Positions 15,527 to 24,673 of a stretch of 64,000 nucleotides of DNA are shown here, piece after piece. The DNA is taken from assembly GCA_945870505.1 (NCBI GenBank), contig CAMBSN010000003.1:1-64000 (forward strand), in the 5' to 3' direction. The translations under genes and the position numbers were made by a program. Source of the DNA: Candidatus Kuenenia stuttgartensis (GTDB lineage: Bacteria; Planctomycetota; Planctomycetia; Pirellulales; UBA1268). Numbering within the stretch: the first letter of the stretch is position 1; each line of letters starts with the position of its first letter. The notes under the pieces were generated by a model, which saw nothing but the letters and a program-made list of their open reading frames with translations, was not told the origin of the DNA and did not search any database.

Positions 15527-16261
15527 TCAGCCGCCGCCAGCCCCCGTCTCGCTGGCATCGCCCTCGGCATTCCCGGCAGCGGACTCCACGGCAGGCAGAT
15601 CCTCGATCCTGGCGAGCCCAAAAGACCCCAAAAACCGCCGGGTCGTGACGTACACGTTGGGCCGGCCGAGGTCCTCGGCCCGCCCGCCAACCGCGACAAA
15701 ATCGCGTTCCAGCAGATGCCGGAGCATCTCCTCGCTGCCGACCCCACGGATCGCCTCGATCTCGGCCCGGGTGACCGGCTGCCGATAGGCCACGATCGCC
15801 AGCGTTTCGAGGGCCGCCGCGGACAGACGGCTCGCGGAAGGCTGGTCGAGGAGCCGGCGAACCCAGGGTCCGAATGGACCACGGGTGAGCAGTTGGTATC
15901 CGCCGGCAATGTGCTCGACGCGAAACGCCGCGCCGGAGGCGTCGTGAAGCCGACGCAGTTCCCGGAGCAGTGCCCGCGCCCGCGTGCCATCTGGCAGCCC
16001 TGCAAGCTTCGCCAGTCGGCGGGTCGTCAAAGGCTCGCGGGCCAGGAACATGGCTGCTTCGAGGCGGGCCAGTTCGTCAGTCCGCACGTGCTGGCCGAGC
16101 GCCGGGTGCTCCTTGACCGCCTGGTCGGTCCGGTCGCCCAGAAACCACCGCCGTCGGCCTGAGGACAGCCCCGTCACCAACGACCCCGCCCCTGGTGCCG
16201 CAAGGCACGAGGCGAGCGTCTGTGTCGTGCCGCGTCGACCATGCATCGCGAACGGGTTCAT
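15527..16261 (-). CDS. scpB: segregation and condensation protein B
   Basis: A 244-residue kleisin-associated winged-helix protein that, with ScpA and Smc, forms the bacterial condensin loader and organiser. The ScpB pattern is clear: LARLEAAMFLAREPLTTRRLAKLAG (first winged helix, about 65-90), then LAIVAYRQPVTRAEIEAIRGVGSEEMLRHLLER and GRPNVYVTTRRFLGSFGL with DLP. The N-terminal 60 residues are an extra basic leader; a later ATG (16246) is possible. ScpA is not in the window. The gene follows the small secreted protein at 16286 with a 25-base gap on the same strand and probably shares its transcript. Confidence 0.9.
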   Translation of the reverse strand: MNPFAMHGRRGTTQTLASCLAAPGAGSLVTGLSSGRRRWFLGDRTDQAVKEHPALGQHVRTDELARLEAAMFLAREPLTTRRLAKLAGLPDGTRARALLRELRRLHDASGAAFRVEHIAGGYQLLTRGPFGPWVRRLLDQPSASRLSAAALETLAIVAYRQPVTRAEIEAIRGVGSEEMLRHLLERDFVAVGGRAEDLGRPNVYVTTRRFLGSFGLARIEDLPAVESAAGNAEGDASETGAGGG

Positions 16262-16285
16262 GGAATCATCGAATGGCGATCGGGA

Positions 16286-16849
16286 TCAGAACCGCAGCGG
16301 TTGCCCGCCGGCGCGAGCCGGCTCGGCCGCCGCCCGTTGCAGGCCAGCTCGATCCCTCCAGGCCACGACGTCGTCGAGCAAGCAGTTTGCCGCAGCGTGT
16401 GCGTCGCCACCGGTGACGTGAAACACACGCAGCAGTTGCCCCGAGCCGTCGAGCGGCACACTACAACTCGCCATGTGCTCGCCACCGCCGCCGGCGATTG
16501 GCCGGCACTCGAAGCCGATCGCACCGAGCCGGGCGAGCCGCCCCAACACGTCGTTGCCATCCGCCTCCACGGCGGCGACCAGCGGAGTAGCCGGGCCGGA
16601 CGCCGGGCCAACGGCTGAGCCGACGGCGACGGCCGTGGCGACCACAGGCCCTTCGGCGCTCGTTGATTCCTTCCCGTCTGCCATTCGACCGCCCCCCTCG
16701 GTGGAACGCGGCGGCCACAACGCAGCCGTGAGCCGGCCCACCTCGTCGCGGATCGAGCGGCGGACATCGGCGGGGATACGGTGCGAAAACATGGCCGCCG
16801 CGGGCACGGCAATCATGAACGCCACCAGAAGTGCTGATCGGATCTTCAT
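16286..16849 (-). CDS. small secreted protein of unknown function
   Basis: A 187-residue protein. The N-terminus has a signal-peptide-like segment (KIRSALLVAFMIAVPAAAMF). A polar linker follows, with AVAVGSAVGPASGPATPLVA low complexity, and then a C-terminal domain of about 90 residues with two cysteines (C118 and C129 regions) and conserved-looking GGEHMASCSVPLDGSGQLLRVF. No family is recognised. It lies between the parvulin gene and scpB on the same strand. Function unknown; likely periplasmic or membrane-anchored. Confidence 0.6.
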   Translation of the reverse strand: MKIRSALLVAFMIAVPAAAMFSHRIPADVRRSIRDEVGRLTAALWPPRSTEGGGRMADGKESTSAEGPVVATAVAVGSAVGPASGPATPLVAAVEADGNDVLGRLARLGAIGFECRPIAGGGGEHMASCSVPLDGSGQLLRVFHVTGGDAHAAANCLLDDVVAWRDRAGLQRAAAEPARAGGQPLRF

Positions 16850-16992
16850 GCAGGATGCAAGGCCTCAACGCGGGGCGGGGAGGCTAGCGGCCATCCGTCG
16901 CCACGGCAATCGTGAAACCCCGCCGGACGCGGAGACTGCGCAAGAAGGGGGCACGCCGTAGAGAGGGTTTTTCAATGCCCTGGCCTGCCTCG

Positions 16993-18030
16993 CTACTCGC
17001 CGCCCTCGACGATGATCCGCCTGGGATCGGGACCGTCGGCCGGCGTGGCGGGATCGAAGTGTGCGACGCCCGGTGTGTAGGTCACCGGGGTCGCGGCCCG
17101 GGCCTTTGCCAACAGATCACGGATGAGCTGCGCGGCCATCATTTTCTCCAGACCGGGCCGGACGGCATCGAGTCCGATGCGTCCGGGCTCCACATCGATC
17201 ACCTTCACGAGGTGGACACCGAATGGTGTCATGATCGGCTTCGACACATTGCCTTTGGCGAGAGTGAACACCGGTTTGTTAAACGCCTCGACCATTGGGC
17301 CGGAGCGCGTGATCCAGCCGACGTCGCCCCCCTTGTGGCGGCTAGGCCCGGCCGAGAACCGTCGCGCCGCCTCGTCGAACGCGATCTTTCCTTGGAGGAT
17401 GTCGCGGCGAATCACCTCCGCCTGGCGCACCTGACGATCGACCCCCTCGGTATCGACGATGTCGGGCCGCAGCACGATGTGGCTGACTCGCAGCCGCGTG
17501 CCGTCGAACTCGCGGCGGTTCTGCTCGAAGAATGCGTTCACCTGGTCGGCGGTCATCCGCGGCCTGATGTACTTGTCGATTGCAAGTTCGAGCCGGATCT
17601 GTTCGCGGAGCCCCCGCTCATCGCGGCCCGACTCCGCCATGAACGCCTCCAGCGTGACACCCCGCGATGCCAACTGTCCGCGGAGGCGCTCGACCCCCGC
17701 CTGAATCTCACCATCGGCAACCTCGACGAGTTGATTCGCGAGTTCGGCGCGGAGCAGCGCCTCATCGACGAGCTGCTCGAGCACCGACACCTCGATCTGC
17801 CGGCGCTGCTCGCCGGACGGCTTCGACACCGGATGCAGCCGACGGATCACGAGGCCGATCGCGGCACCGTCGATCGGCATATCGCCGACAAACGCGAGGG
17901 GCGGGCCCTTCTCTGGTGGCGCGTCATCGGCCCCGGAGGCCGCCCCCGAACCAGCCGCAGCCAGCATCAACAGCGATGCCACCGCACAAGGCCAGCGCCG
18001 CCGACTGGTTGGTGTTCGAAGTCCGATCAT
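16993..18030 (-). CDS. periplasmic parvulin-type peptidyl-prolyl isomerase (SurA/PpiC-like)
   Basis: A 345-residue protein from the ATG at 18030, supported by AGGAG 8 nt upstream; the longer frame lacks this. It has a signal peptide (RWPCAVASLLMLAAAGSGAASG). A SurA-like helical N-domain (about 40-160) carries the LEQLVDEALLRAEL helix. A PpiC domain (about 165-270) shows RVSHIVLRP, FDEAARRFSAGPS.KGGDVGWI and V...F.L..G.VS.PI.T.FGVHLVKV. It should catalyse proline isomerisation and chaperone outer-membrane or secreted proteins. It diverges from the glycosyltransferase gene on the plus strand. Confidence 0.9.
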   Translation of the reverse strand: MIGLRTPTSRRRWPCAVASLLMLAAAGSGAASGADDAPPEKGPPLAFVGDMPIDGAAIGLVIRRLHPVSKPSGEQRRQIEVSVLEQLVDEALLRAELANQLVEVADGEIQAGVERLRGQLASRGVTLEAFMAESGRDERGLREQIRLELAIDKYIRPRMTADQVNAFFEQNRREFDGTRLRVSHIVLRPDIVDTEGVDRQVRQAEVIRRDILQGKIAFDEAARRFSAGPSRHKGGDVGWITRSGPMVEAFNKPVFTLAKGNVSKPIMTPFGVHLVKVIDVEPGRIGLDAVRPGLEKMMAAQLIRDLLAKARAATPVTYTPGVAHFDPATPADGPDPRRIIVEGGE

Positions 18031-18188
18031 GCCATCTCCTGCCGCACTCCCCCGCATGGTACGCGACCGATGGGCGGTCCAGAAGCACCGCCGCGGGGCC
18101 GCTGGCGAAACCGCGGTCCTCCGGCGACAATCCGATGCTGCGAGGGCCGCCACTTCGGCGCGACCCCAGCGTCCTCGGCCACCCTCCC

Positions 18189-19277
18189 GTGTCCCGAATC
18201 GCCATGAGTCTGTGCGGTGAGGGCCGTGGCCACGCGACCCGTGTGAGCACGCTCGTTGGCCGTCTGGAGGCCGACCACGATGTCCTCGTCTGGACTTCCG
18301 CCGACGCCCTCGCCTTCCTCCGACAGCAGTTCGCGGTGGGCCACCCGCGGGTGAGGGTCGAGGAGATCCCGGGCGTCGTCTTTGAGTACAGCGGCGGGCG
18401 TCTCGACGTCATGAAGTCGATCGCCGCCGGGCTCGATTACCAGGCGCGGCTCCTGGGCCCGCTTGTTGACCGGATGCTGCTTGAACTCGAGATCTTCGAT
18501 GCCGATCTGGCGATCACCGACTTCGAGCCGGCCCTGCCCCGGGCGGCGGGCCGCATGGGCATCCCGCTCCTCAGTGTCGATCACCAGCACTTCCTCCTCA
18601 CCTACGATCTCGACTCGCTCCCCTGGTCGCTTCAGTGGAATGCATGGTTCATGAGCCACGCCGTCTGGATGTATGTGATGGAGGCTTCCGACACGGTGGT
18701 GTCGGCGTTCTTCAGGCCGCCGCTCCGCCGTGGCTGGGAGCATGTGGTGCAGGTCGGGCCTCTTCTCCGCCGTGAGATCGTCGAGGCCAAGCCTCGCGAC
18801 GATGGCTTCATCCTCAGCTACCTCCGGCGCCACACGCCATTTTCGGCGATCGAGGCGTTGGCCGACTGCGGCATGCCTGTGCGGGTCTACGGCCTTGGCC
18901 AGCGCAACGCCGTGGGGCAGGTGTCTTTTCACGCGATCGACGAGCGGGCCTTCGTGGCCGATCTCGCAGCCTGTCGCGGGCTCGTGTCGGCCGCCGGCAA
19001 CCAACTGATCGGCGAGGCCCTTCATCTCGGCAAGCCGCTGCTCGTCCTGCCCGAGCGGGCGCACTCCGAGCAGATGATGAACAGCCATTTCCTCCGCTCG
19101 ATGGGCTGCGGCGACTTCTGCCTGCTCGAGGATGTGACGCCTGGGGTCGTGCGGGCCTTCGTCGATGGCCTTGACCAGTTCGCCGCGCCGCTGGCGGCCG
19201 TCGCCGGACGGATGGACGGAACCGACGACGTGCTGCGAGTGATCCGCCACCGGCTGGAAAAAATATCGCCGGCCTGA
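18189..19277 (+). CDS. GT-B glycosyltransferase, MurG/YjiC-like
   Basis: A 362-residue protein from the GTG at 18189 (an ATG at 18204 is also possible). The first strand reads VSRIAMSLCGEGRGHATR, the Gly/His-rich acceptor loop of MurG-like glycosyltransferases. The C-terminal half has the nucleotide-sugar side signature: GLVSAAGNQLIGEALHLGKPLLVLPERAHSEQMMNSHFL. It lacks a signal peptide, so the enzyme is probably cytoplasmic or membrane-associated. The substrate cannot be told; related proteins are often annotated as glycosyltransferases for surface glycolipids. It converges with the rdgB-like gene 5 bases away. Confidence 0.8.
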   Translation: MSRIAMSLCGEGRGHATRVSTLVGRLEADHDVLVWTSADALAFLRQQFAVGHPRVRVEEIPGVVFEYSGGRLDVMKSIAAGLDYQARLLGPLVDRMLLELEIFDADLAITDFEPALPRAAGRMGIPLLSVDHQHFLLTYDLDSLPWSLQWNAWFMSHAVWMYVMEASDTVVSAFFRPPLRRGWEHVVQVGPLLRREIVEAKPRDDGFILSYLRRHTPFSAIEALADCGMPVRVYGLGQRNAVGQVSFHAIDERAFVADLAACRGLVSAAGNQLIGEALHLGKPLLVLPERAHSEQMMNSHFLRSMGCGDFCLLEDVTPGVVRAFVDGLDQFAAPLAAVAGRMDGTDDVLRVIRHRLEKISPA

Positions 19278-19282
19278 AGCCG

Positions 19283-19903
19283 TCAGGGGCCGCCGCCGAA
19301 GGCCTGCACGATCAGCGGAAGCATCGCCCGCATCGCCCGTGCGCGGTGGCTGATCACGCTCTTGACCGCCAGGGGGAGCTCACCGAACGTGCGGTGGTAC
19401 TCCGACACGATGAACAGCGGGTCGTAGCCAAAGCCTCCGGAGCCAGCCGGTGATTCCGCGATCCGTCCGTGGCATGTTCCCGAAGCGACCGCGACGACGC
19501 GTCCACCGGGATCGGCGAGCGCTGCATGGCAGGCGTAGTGGGCCGACCGCTCGCGACCGGTGCGGCCCGCGAGCCGCTCGAGCAACAGCGCGCTGTTCCG
19601 CCGGTCGACGGCCTCGCGATCAGCACCTTCCGCCGGTCCCGAGAACCGAGCCGAGAGCACGCCGGGGTCACCGCCGAGCGCAGACACCACGAGACCGCTG
19701 TCTTCGGCCAGCACCCAGCGACCGAGGGCCACCGCCTGAGCGGTGGCCTTCAGCCCGGCATTTTCCGCGAACGTCGATCCGGTCTCTTCGACATCGACCG
19801 CGGCTGCAAGGCCAGCGAGCGATGTGCAGCCAATGCCGTGGGGCTCGAGCAACTCCAGAAGCTCGCGAAGCTTGCCGTGATTGGTGGTGCCGAGCACGAG
19901 CAT
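19283..19903 (-). CDS. rdgB: RdgB/HAM1 family dITP/XTP pyrophosphatase
   Basis: A 206-residue protein from the ATG at 19903, 5 bases after the upstream gene's stop; the longer frame is noise. Family motifs are TTNHGKLRE (nucleotide binding, about 5-13), FAENAGLKA, LAEDSGLVVSALGGDPGVLSARFSG and GSGGFGYDPLF. The enzyme hydrolyses non-canonical purine triphosphates (dITP, XTP) to monophosphates, keeping them out of DNA and RNA; it is cytosolic. It is probably co-transcribed with the secreted unknown gene before it. Confidence 0.93.
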   Translation of the reverse strand: MLVLGTTNHGKLRELLELLEPHGIGCTSLAGLAAAVDVEETGSTFAENAGLKATAQAVALGRWVLAEDSGLVVSALGGDPGVLSARFSGPAEGADREAVDRRNSALLLERLAGRTGRERSAHYACHAALADPGGRVVAVASGTCHGRIAESPAGSGGFGYDPLFIVSEYHRTFGELPLAVKSVISHRARAMRAMLPLIVQAFGGGP

Positions 19904-19907
19904 GGGA

Positions 19908-21083
19908 TCACCGCCGGCCGGCCGGCGATCGCGGCACGTCGATCGGCCGCGGCTGGACGTCAAGCATGATGCCGTCGAACGCCCTCGGCATGATCTGCCC
20001 ACGGGCGAGCGCCGCGGGGTCAGGCCCGAGCGCCGCCACAATCCTCGCCACCTCGGGATGGGGCATCTTCCGCCCCCCGGGCCCAGGCAGCGCGAGCTGA
20101 TCGATGTTCCCCACGCAGACGATGCTCGAATCGCGGTCGTGAAACTCCCACGCCGGCCAGCCGTTGCGACGGAGCGCCTCCGTGAGGCGATGAGCCTTGT
20201 CGGCGGCGTCCACGAGCCGGCTCTCCTCCTCGACGCCCCGGAGCTGGGGATCCTTCCAACCGTTGCCCTTGAGCACCTCGAGGAACCGGTTGACGTCGAC
20301 GAGGCTATCGTCCTCGGCCTCAGGCTCGACCTGGCTGGAGCCGGTGTTGAACGTGCCAGCACCAGTGAACGTGGCGACGCGGACGGTGTACCGCCCCGGA
20401 CAGTCGAGAAGGCTGTGGGTCACGTCCGCGTTCATCTCCATCACGAACTCGTCGATCTGCTGCCGTGAAAAGTAGTCGGCCGGAAGGAGCGGATTGGGGA
20501 TCAAGAGCGCGGTGTGGAGCGGCGGCTTCGTGGCCCCGGCACCGCCCACATGGTCGCGGTTCGCCTGGATGAAGTCGCTCTCGAGCCGGTTCGCCTTCGT
20601 GCCCTCGAGTGAGTTAGGCCGGAGCTGTTTGACCTTCTGGAGCATCTTCTGCGCCCGCGGATCCTCCGCCGACGCGAAGTCGCCGACCAGCACGGCCACC
20701 TCCACCACATGCCCCTCGTTGGCATACCGCATGCGCTTCGGCGTGCCGTCGGGATTGAGCCCCATGCCCCGCTGCTCGCCGGTGTAGTCGAATGCCTTCT
20801 CGTGCGTGAACGCCGTGAGCCGGTGGCTACCGCGGAGTTCCTGGACGAGCTTCCTGGCGTCCTCGCGGGCCCCCTCGCCGCGGAAGGTGGTGGCAAGCAC
20901 AAGCCAGGGGCCATCCTTTTCGGCCAACGGATACATCGCCTTCGGGTCGACGTCGCCACCGGTAAACCAGGTGGTCGGCAGCCAACCGCTCTGGGCGAAC
21001 GAAGGCTGGGGCGCAGGCAAGGCCAGCACCGCGGCCGCGATGAACACGCTCCGGATCGCAGGGTCGAAAAGGCAACGGCGCAC
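19908..21083 (-). CDS. secreted protein of unknown function
   Basis: A 391-residue protein with a clear signal peptide (SVFIAAAVLALPAPQPSFA, cleavage after FAQ or SFA). The mature part is globular without further membrane segments. Two similar segments (about 55-100 and 265-330) each carry a dipeptide-rich helix followed by WEFHD or THEKAF motifs, with phrasing such as GRYTVRVATFTGAGTF that looks like an internal beta-rich duplication (SPOR-like strands). No family is named with confidence. It is followed after 4 bases by rdgB. It may be a planctomycete-specific periplasmic protein. Confidence 0.7.
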   Translation of the reverse strand: MRRCLFDPAIRSVFIAAAVLALPAPQPSFAQSGWLPTTWFTGGDVDPKAMYPLAEKDGPWLVLATTFRGEGAREDARKLVQELRGSHRLTAFTHEKAFDYTGEQRGMGLNPDGTPKRMRYANEGHVVEVAVLVGDFASAEDPRAQKMLQKVKQLRPNSLEGTKANRLESDFIQANRDHVGGAGATKPPLHTALLIPNPLLPADYFSRQQIDEFVMEMNADVTHSLLDCPGRYTVRVATFTGAGTFNTGSSQVEPEAEDDSLVDVNRFLEVLKGNGWKDPQLRGVEEESRLVDAADKAHRLTEALRRNGWPAWEFHDRDSSIVCVGNIDQLALPGPGGRKMPHPEVARIVAALGPDPAALARGQIMPRAFDGIMLDVQPRPIDVPRSPAGRR

Positions 21084-21259
21084 TGGTGGAACTCCTCGTC
21101 ATCACCGTGGTGGCGGGGCCGGTCCGCCGCTGGCGGCGGACCACAATCGGGTCGGGACGGTAGCAGGGCGGGCGGGGCGATGCCAGACTAGAACACCCTG
21201 GGGAAACAGGGCACTGTGTGGCAACGGCGAACTCTGGCGACACCTGGCAGGGAATCGGC

Positions 21260-21712
21260 ATGGCGGCAGGCAACAATCCCCGGCGAAGACGACATGCTGC
21301 GTGGGCGCGGGCGTTCGCTGTGCTGGTGATCACCTGCTGGCTCGCCGCGGTCGTCGCACCTCCGCTCGCGCTCGTTGCCTGGCGCGACCGCCGGCTGGCG
21401 GAGGTTGCCAGTCCCGAAGCTCAGGCGGAATGGGACGCCTTCCGCGCCGACATGCGAAGGCAATCGGGCCGCGAAGGCCCGGTGCAACGAAAGGTGCCGA
21501 GGAGTGCCGAGCCACCCGAGTTGGTCTGGCTCCGCGACTACCTCTCCCTCGCCATTACGGCCTGGGTCACTCTGGTAGGGGTGCTCGGCGGTTTTCTGGC
21601 GGCCATGGCGCTGGGCCTGGCGCGGGCAGCGTCAGCGGCCGAGGATGGCGCGGCCGGTGGCCGCCACGACCAGAAACAAAACGAGCGCGATACCCAGCAC
21701 GCCGACGAATGA
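21260..21712 (+). CDS. small two-helix membrane protein of unknown function
   Basis: A 150-residue protein from the ATG at 21260, which has CAGGGA about 8 nt before it; a GTG at 21218 would add 14 residues. It has a hydrophobic segment at about 16-38 (FAVLVITCWLAAVVAPPLALVA), a polar soluble stretch with charged helices (40-88), a second hydrophobic segment at about 92-120 and a polar tail. The arrangement suggests both ends in the cytoplasm with a short external domain. No family recognised. Confidence 0.6.
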   Translation: MAAGNNPRRRRHAAWARAFAVLVITCWLAAVVAPPLALVAWRDRRLAEVASPEAQAEWDAFRADMRRQSGREGPVQRKVPRSAEPPELVWLRDYLSLAITAWVTLVGVLGGFLAAMALGLARAASAAEDGAAGGRHDQKQNERDTQHADE

Positions 21713-21829
21713 CGACACGGCTGACTCCCGAACTCCGACCTCGCTGCGGCATGGGACAACCCCGTTCCGCGATGGCGGGATAGTAGACGGGAGTCCGCGG
21801 CCCCACAAGGCGACCCGGGACCGCCACCC

Positions 21830-22453
21830 TCAGCCCCCCGGCGCGGTCCGGAAGACCTCCTCTGACACCACCATCTGACCGGCCCGGCCGATGTCGTTGA
21901 GCGTCCGCCGCTGGCCCACGGTATGCCACGGGGTGACGTCTGAGAGTTCCGGCATGATCTCGAGAATCTGCTCGATCAGCATCGTCACCATGCGGCCGAC
22001 GGGCTCGCCTTCCGTCCGCTCGCGGATCGCCGCGGCGGTCTTCATGAGCTTCACCATCCTCGACCGCTCGAGCACTGGCCCTGAGAGTTGTCCGTCGCCT
22101 TCGACGAGCAGTTCGGCGACTGGCACCTCGAGCACCTCCTGCCAGCGGTGCAGGTCGGTGATCCGCAGATCGCAGTCGGGCTGCTCCTGTCGCCGTGCCA
22201 GCGGCAACGCGATGCCGAGCCGACGGGCCACGTTGCGGAGGGTCACGCCCTGACGCTGCCGCACCTCCGCGATCCGATGAAGTTGCTTGGCCTCACGAGA
22301 CGACGGCCGGGGCAGAGCATTGGAATACTCGAACTCGGCACGGGCCGCGTCGGAGTGTTCGGTGTCGGCGACCGCGAGGGGGTCGTCGCCGTAGCGGGAA
22401 TCGGAATCGTCATAATCGTCGCGGCATTCCTGGTCGTAATGCACGGTGGCCAT
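21830..22453 (-). CDS. XRE-like helix-turn-helix protein, planctomycete type
   Basis: A 207-residue protein from the ATG at 22453, with GGAGA 8 nt upstream. The first 55 residues are acidic (YDQECRDDYDDSDSRYGDD). Then follows a lambda-repressor-like helix-turn-helix (LHRIAEVRQRQGVTLRNVARRLGI, about 58-81) and a helical C-terminal half with EVLEVPVAELLVEG and RMVTMLIEQILEIMPEL. It is likely a DNA-binding regulator; the target is unknown. Neighbours are unrelated housekeeping genes, and it diverges from the ygfZ-like gene. Confidence 0.75.
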   Translation of the reverse strand: MATVHYDQECRDDYDDSDSRYGDDPLAVADTEHSDAARAEFEYSNALPRPSSREAKQLHRIAEVRQRQGVTLRNVARRLGIALPLARRQEQPDCDLRITDLHRWQEVLEVPVAELLVEGDGQLSGPVLERSRMVKLMKTAAAIRERTEGEPVGRMVTMLIEQILEIMPELSDVTPWHTVGQRRTLNDIGRAGQMVVSEEVFRTAPGG

Positions 22454-22640
22454 GATTCGTTCTCCAGACCTTCTGACCATGTGGCGGGGCCGCGACCCTC
22501 ATGGCATCCTCATGGCATCCATGTCGTCGCGGTGAAATGAACTACGCAGGTCGCCGCGGGGTCGTTCGCGCCGGAATGAAAAAATCCGGCGGGTGCGGGG
22601 CTCCCCGGGGCGGGGCGGGGCGACGTGGTAGGGTGGGGGC

Positions 22641-23618
22641 ATGCAGCCCGCCTCCGGCCCCCACGGTCGCCCACCCCTTTTCCCGGCCGCCTCGTGGACC
22701 GACCTCGCCTCGCGCGGCACCGTCCGGGCCACCGGGGGAGCCGCCGCCACGTTTGTCGACAAGTTCACGACGGCGGCGGTGGGAACGCTGGCACCGGGCG
22801 ACGGAACAGAAGGGATGTTTGCCGACGTGCGGGGCTGGGTGATCGCGCTGGCTGCGATCCTCCGCACGGATGACGGCCTGCTAATCGACTGCGACGTCGC
22901 CGTCGCCGCCACCCTTCGCGACCATCTCGAGCACTACCACATCCGCGAGGACGTCGTCCTCGTTGATGCGTCAGGCGACGAGCGGTGCGTCGCCATCGTC
23001 GGGCCTGGGGCGGCACGATGGCTGGCGGATCGTCTCGGGAGCGACGTGCCCACGGGGCCGCTTCGCCACCGCTCGATCCACTTCGGCAGGACCGGCGCAG
23101 TCGTCGTCGCCGTCGACTGGTTCGGAGCGGATGGGTTTCTCGTTCGCGTGCCGGCGAACGATCTCTCGGCACTCCACGACTGGTTTGCGGCCGAAGGGCT
23201 TCCTCGCGGCGATGCAGCCGCCCTCGACGCGCTGCGGATCGAGCAGCGCTTTCCCCTGGCGCGAGATATCCCCGAGAAGACGCTGCCGCAAGAACTCGAC
23301 CGCACCGCCCGCGCGATCTCCTTCACGAAGGGCTGCTACCTCGGCCAGGAGACCGTGGCCAGGATCGATGCGCTCGGCCACGTAAACCGCACGCTCGTGC
23401 TCGTCGTCGTCGAGGGTGACGACGTGCCGCCTGCGGGCGCCGTCGTGTCGTGCGGTGGCAACGACGTGGGCACTTTCACGTCGTCGTGCGTGTCGCCACG
23501 GCTGGGGGCGTGCGGCCTGGCGATCGTCCATCGCCGTGGGCTCGAGCCCGAAGCCACGCTGACCGTCGCGGGCCGTGCGGCGCGGATCGTGAGTCGCGAC
23601 ACCTCCACGGAGGCTTGA
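22641..23618 (+). CDS. ygfZ: YgfZ/GcvT-like folate-binding Fe-S maturation protein
   Basis: A 325-residue protein of the aminomethyltransferase fold. The diagnostic motif KGCYLGQE lies at about 230-237, with the preceding RIEQRFPLARDIPEKTLPQE segment typical of the family. YgfZ proteins use a folate and the motif cysteine to help assemble or repair certain iron-sulfur enzymes (for example MiaB-type). A short Pro-rich leader precedes the domain, and the start could be slightly downstream. The downstream NUDIX gene begins 2 bases after its stop, so the two are translationally linked. Confidence 0.9.
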   Translation: MQPASGPHGRPPLFPAASWTDLASRGTVRATGGAAATFVDKFTTAAVGTLAPGDGTEGMFADVRGWVIALAAILRTDDGLLIDCDVAVAATLRDHLEHYHIREDVVLVDASGDERCVAIVGPGAARWLADRLGSDVPTGPLRHRSIHFGRTGAVVVAVDWFGADGFLVRVPANDLSALHDWFAAEGLPRGDAAALDALRIEQRFPLARDIPEKTLPQELDRTARAISFTKGCYLGQETVARIDALGHVNRTLVLVVVEGDDVPPAGAVVSCGGNDVGTFTSSCVSPRLGACGLAIVHRRGLEPEATLTVAGRAARIVSRDTSTEA

Positions 23619-23620
23619 TC

Positions 23621-24262
23621 ATGGATGGCTTCGTCGACGGCGACGAAACCCTGCTCGAGGCGAGCCGCTTCACGGTGGTGCGCCGCCAGCAGCCGCTCGC
23701 CGGCGGCGCCACCAGGGTCCGAGAGGTCGTGCTCCATCCCGGAAGTGTCGTGGTCGTGCCGCTCCTTTTGGCCCACCAGGTGTGCCTGATCGATGTCGTC
23801 CGCACGGCGGTCGGCGCGACGCTCCTCGAACTCCCCGCCGGCACACTCGACCGCGAGGAGTCGCTCGCAGAAGCGGCGCGGCGCGAACTCCTTGAGGAGA
23901 CGGGCTACCGGGCCGGCCGGCTCGAGCATGCCGGCTCCTTCTGGATGTCGCCTGGGATCCTCCGCGAGCGGATGCACCTGTTTGTCGCGAGCGACCTCGA
24001 GGCAGGCCCGCAGGCCCTCGAGCCGGGCGAACAGATCACCACTCGGGTCGTTCCCTGGAACGAGGCGGTAGCGATGTGCCTCGACGGCCGCATCGAAGAT
24101 GCCAAGACGGTCGCCGGCATCCTGCTCGTTGATGCCCGGCGGACGCTCGCTTCGAAATCAGCAAGCCATCTCGAATCAGGAAGCCCGGTCGCGCAGCCAA
24201 GCCCACATCCCCTCGCTTCCGCTCGGGGCCTCCTGGCGGAGTCAGGAGACAGCGAGAGATAG
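23621..24262 (+). CDS. NUDIX hydrolase, ADP-ribose pyrophosphatase-like
   Basis: A 213-residue protein from the ATG at 23621 with ACGGAGG 7 nt upstream. The Nudix box GTLDREESLAEAARRELLEETGY (split over about 72-94) has every metal-binding Glu. The upstream strand ELPAG fits the ADP-sugar pyrophosphatase subgroup. It is expected to cleave ADP-ribose or related ADP-sugars to AMP plus phosphosugar in the cytosol. The last 35 residues (SHLESGSPVAQPSPHPLAS...) are unlike the family and run into repeat-like DNA, so an insertion probably altered the C-terminus. Confidence 0.88.
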   Translation: MDGFVDGDETLLEASRFTVVRRQQPLAGGATRVREVVLHPGSVVVVPLLLAHQVCLIDVVRTAVGATLLELPAGTLDREESLAEAARRELLEETGYRAGRLEHAGSFWMSPGILRERMHLFVASDLEAGPQALEPGEQITTRVVPWNEAVAMCLDGRIEDAKTVAGILLVDARRTLASKSASHLESGSPVAQPSPHPLASARGLLAESGDSER

Positions 24263-24673
24263 CGAGAGGCTGCCCGTACCCGGGAGCCGGCGTTGCTGAC
24301 AAGCGCAGGCAGGATGGCGGAGCACAGTCGGCATCGAGTGAGTGGAGGGCAGGATGCCAATCCTGTTCGGCACGGCAGTTGCAGGGCGGGTCGACCCACG
24401 TCTGGCCTGGCTCTGGGCTGCCCACGTAGGTGCAGGTTGGCAACCTGCACAAGTATCCCGCGGCGGCTCGGGGCTACCCACGCCCTCTCGCTGGACGTTC
24501 GTCTCGGCCTTCCCGGCCTCGAATCACTGCATGTCCGCTGCGCTTCGCCATCCTGGCTTCGCTTGCTCCCATAGCTCGCTCGAGGGCATGGGCAGCCCCT
24601 CGCTGAGTTCTCGTCTCAACTGCGCAGCAGCGAACCCCGCGTGCCGCTCAGGCCGTGGCTGCGCCGACGCGGG
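24263..24673. other. repeat-like non-coding stretch
   Basis: No convincing gene is visible in these 410 bases. Short frames exist on both strands but have no ribosome binding sites. The text is rich in recurring words (for example GGGCAGCCCCTCGC near 24588 and GGGCAGCCCCGAGCGG near 25110) and holds a perfect 9-bp hairpin at 24430-24450. It looks like remnants of mobile or repetitive DNA between the NUDIX gene and the IS4 remnant. Confidence 0.5.
24430..24450. repeat. perfect 9-bp hairpin
   Basis: GTGCAGGTT, loop GGC, then AACCTGCAC: a perfect 9-bp stem with a 3-base loop in non-coding, repeat-like DNA. It could be a REP-type element or a terminator without a T run. Confidence 0.6.

Noticed and set aside
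21632-21718. 28-codon minus frame with one hydrophobic helix (GTG at 21718)
   Set aside because: It reads as a tidy single membrane segment (VLGIALVLFLVVAATG), but it is antisense to the plus-strand membrane protein, very short, and has no ribosome binding site visible. It may be worth a look if relatives conserve it.
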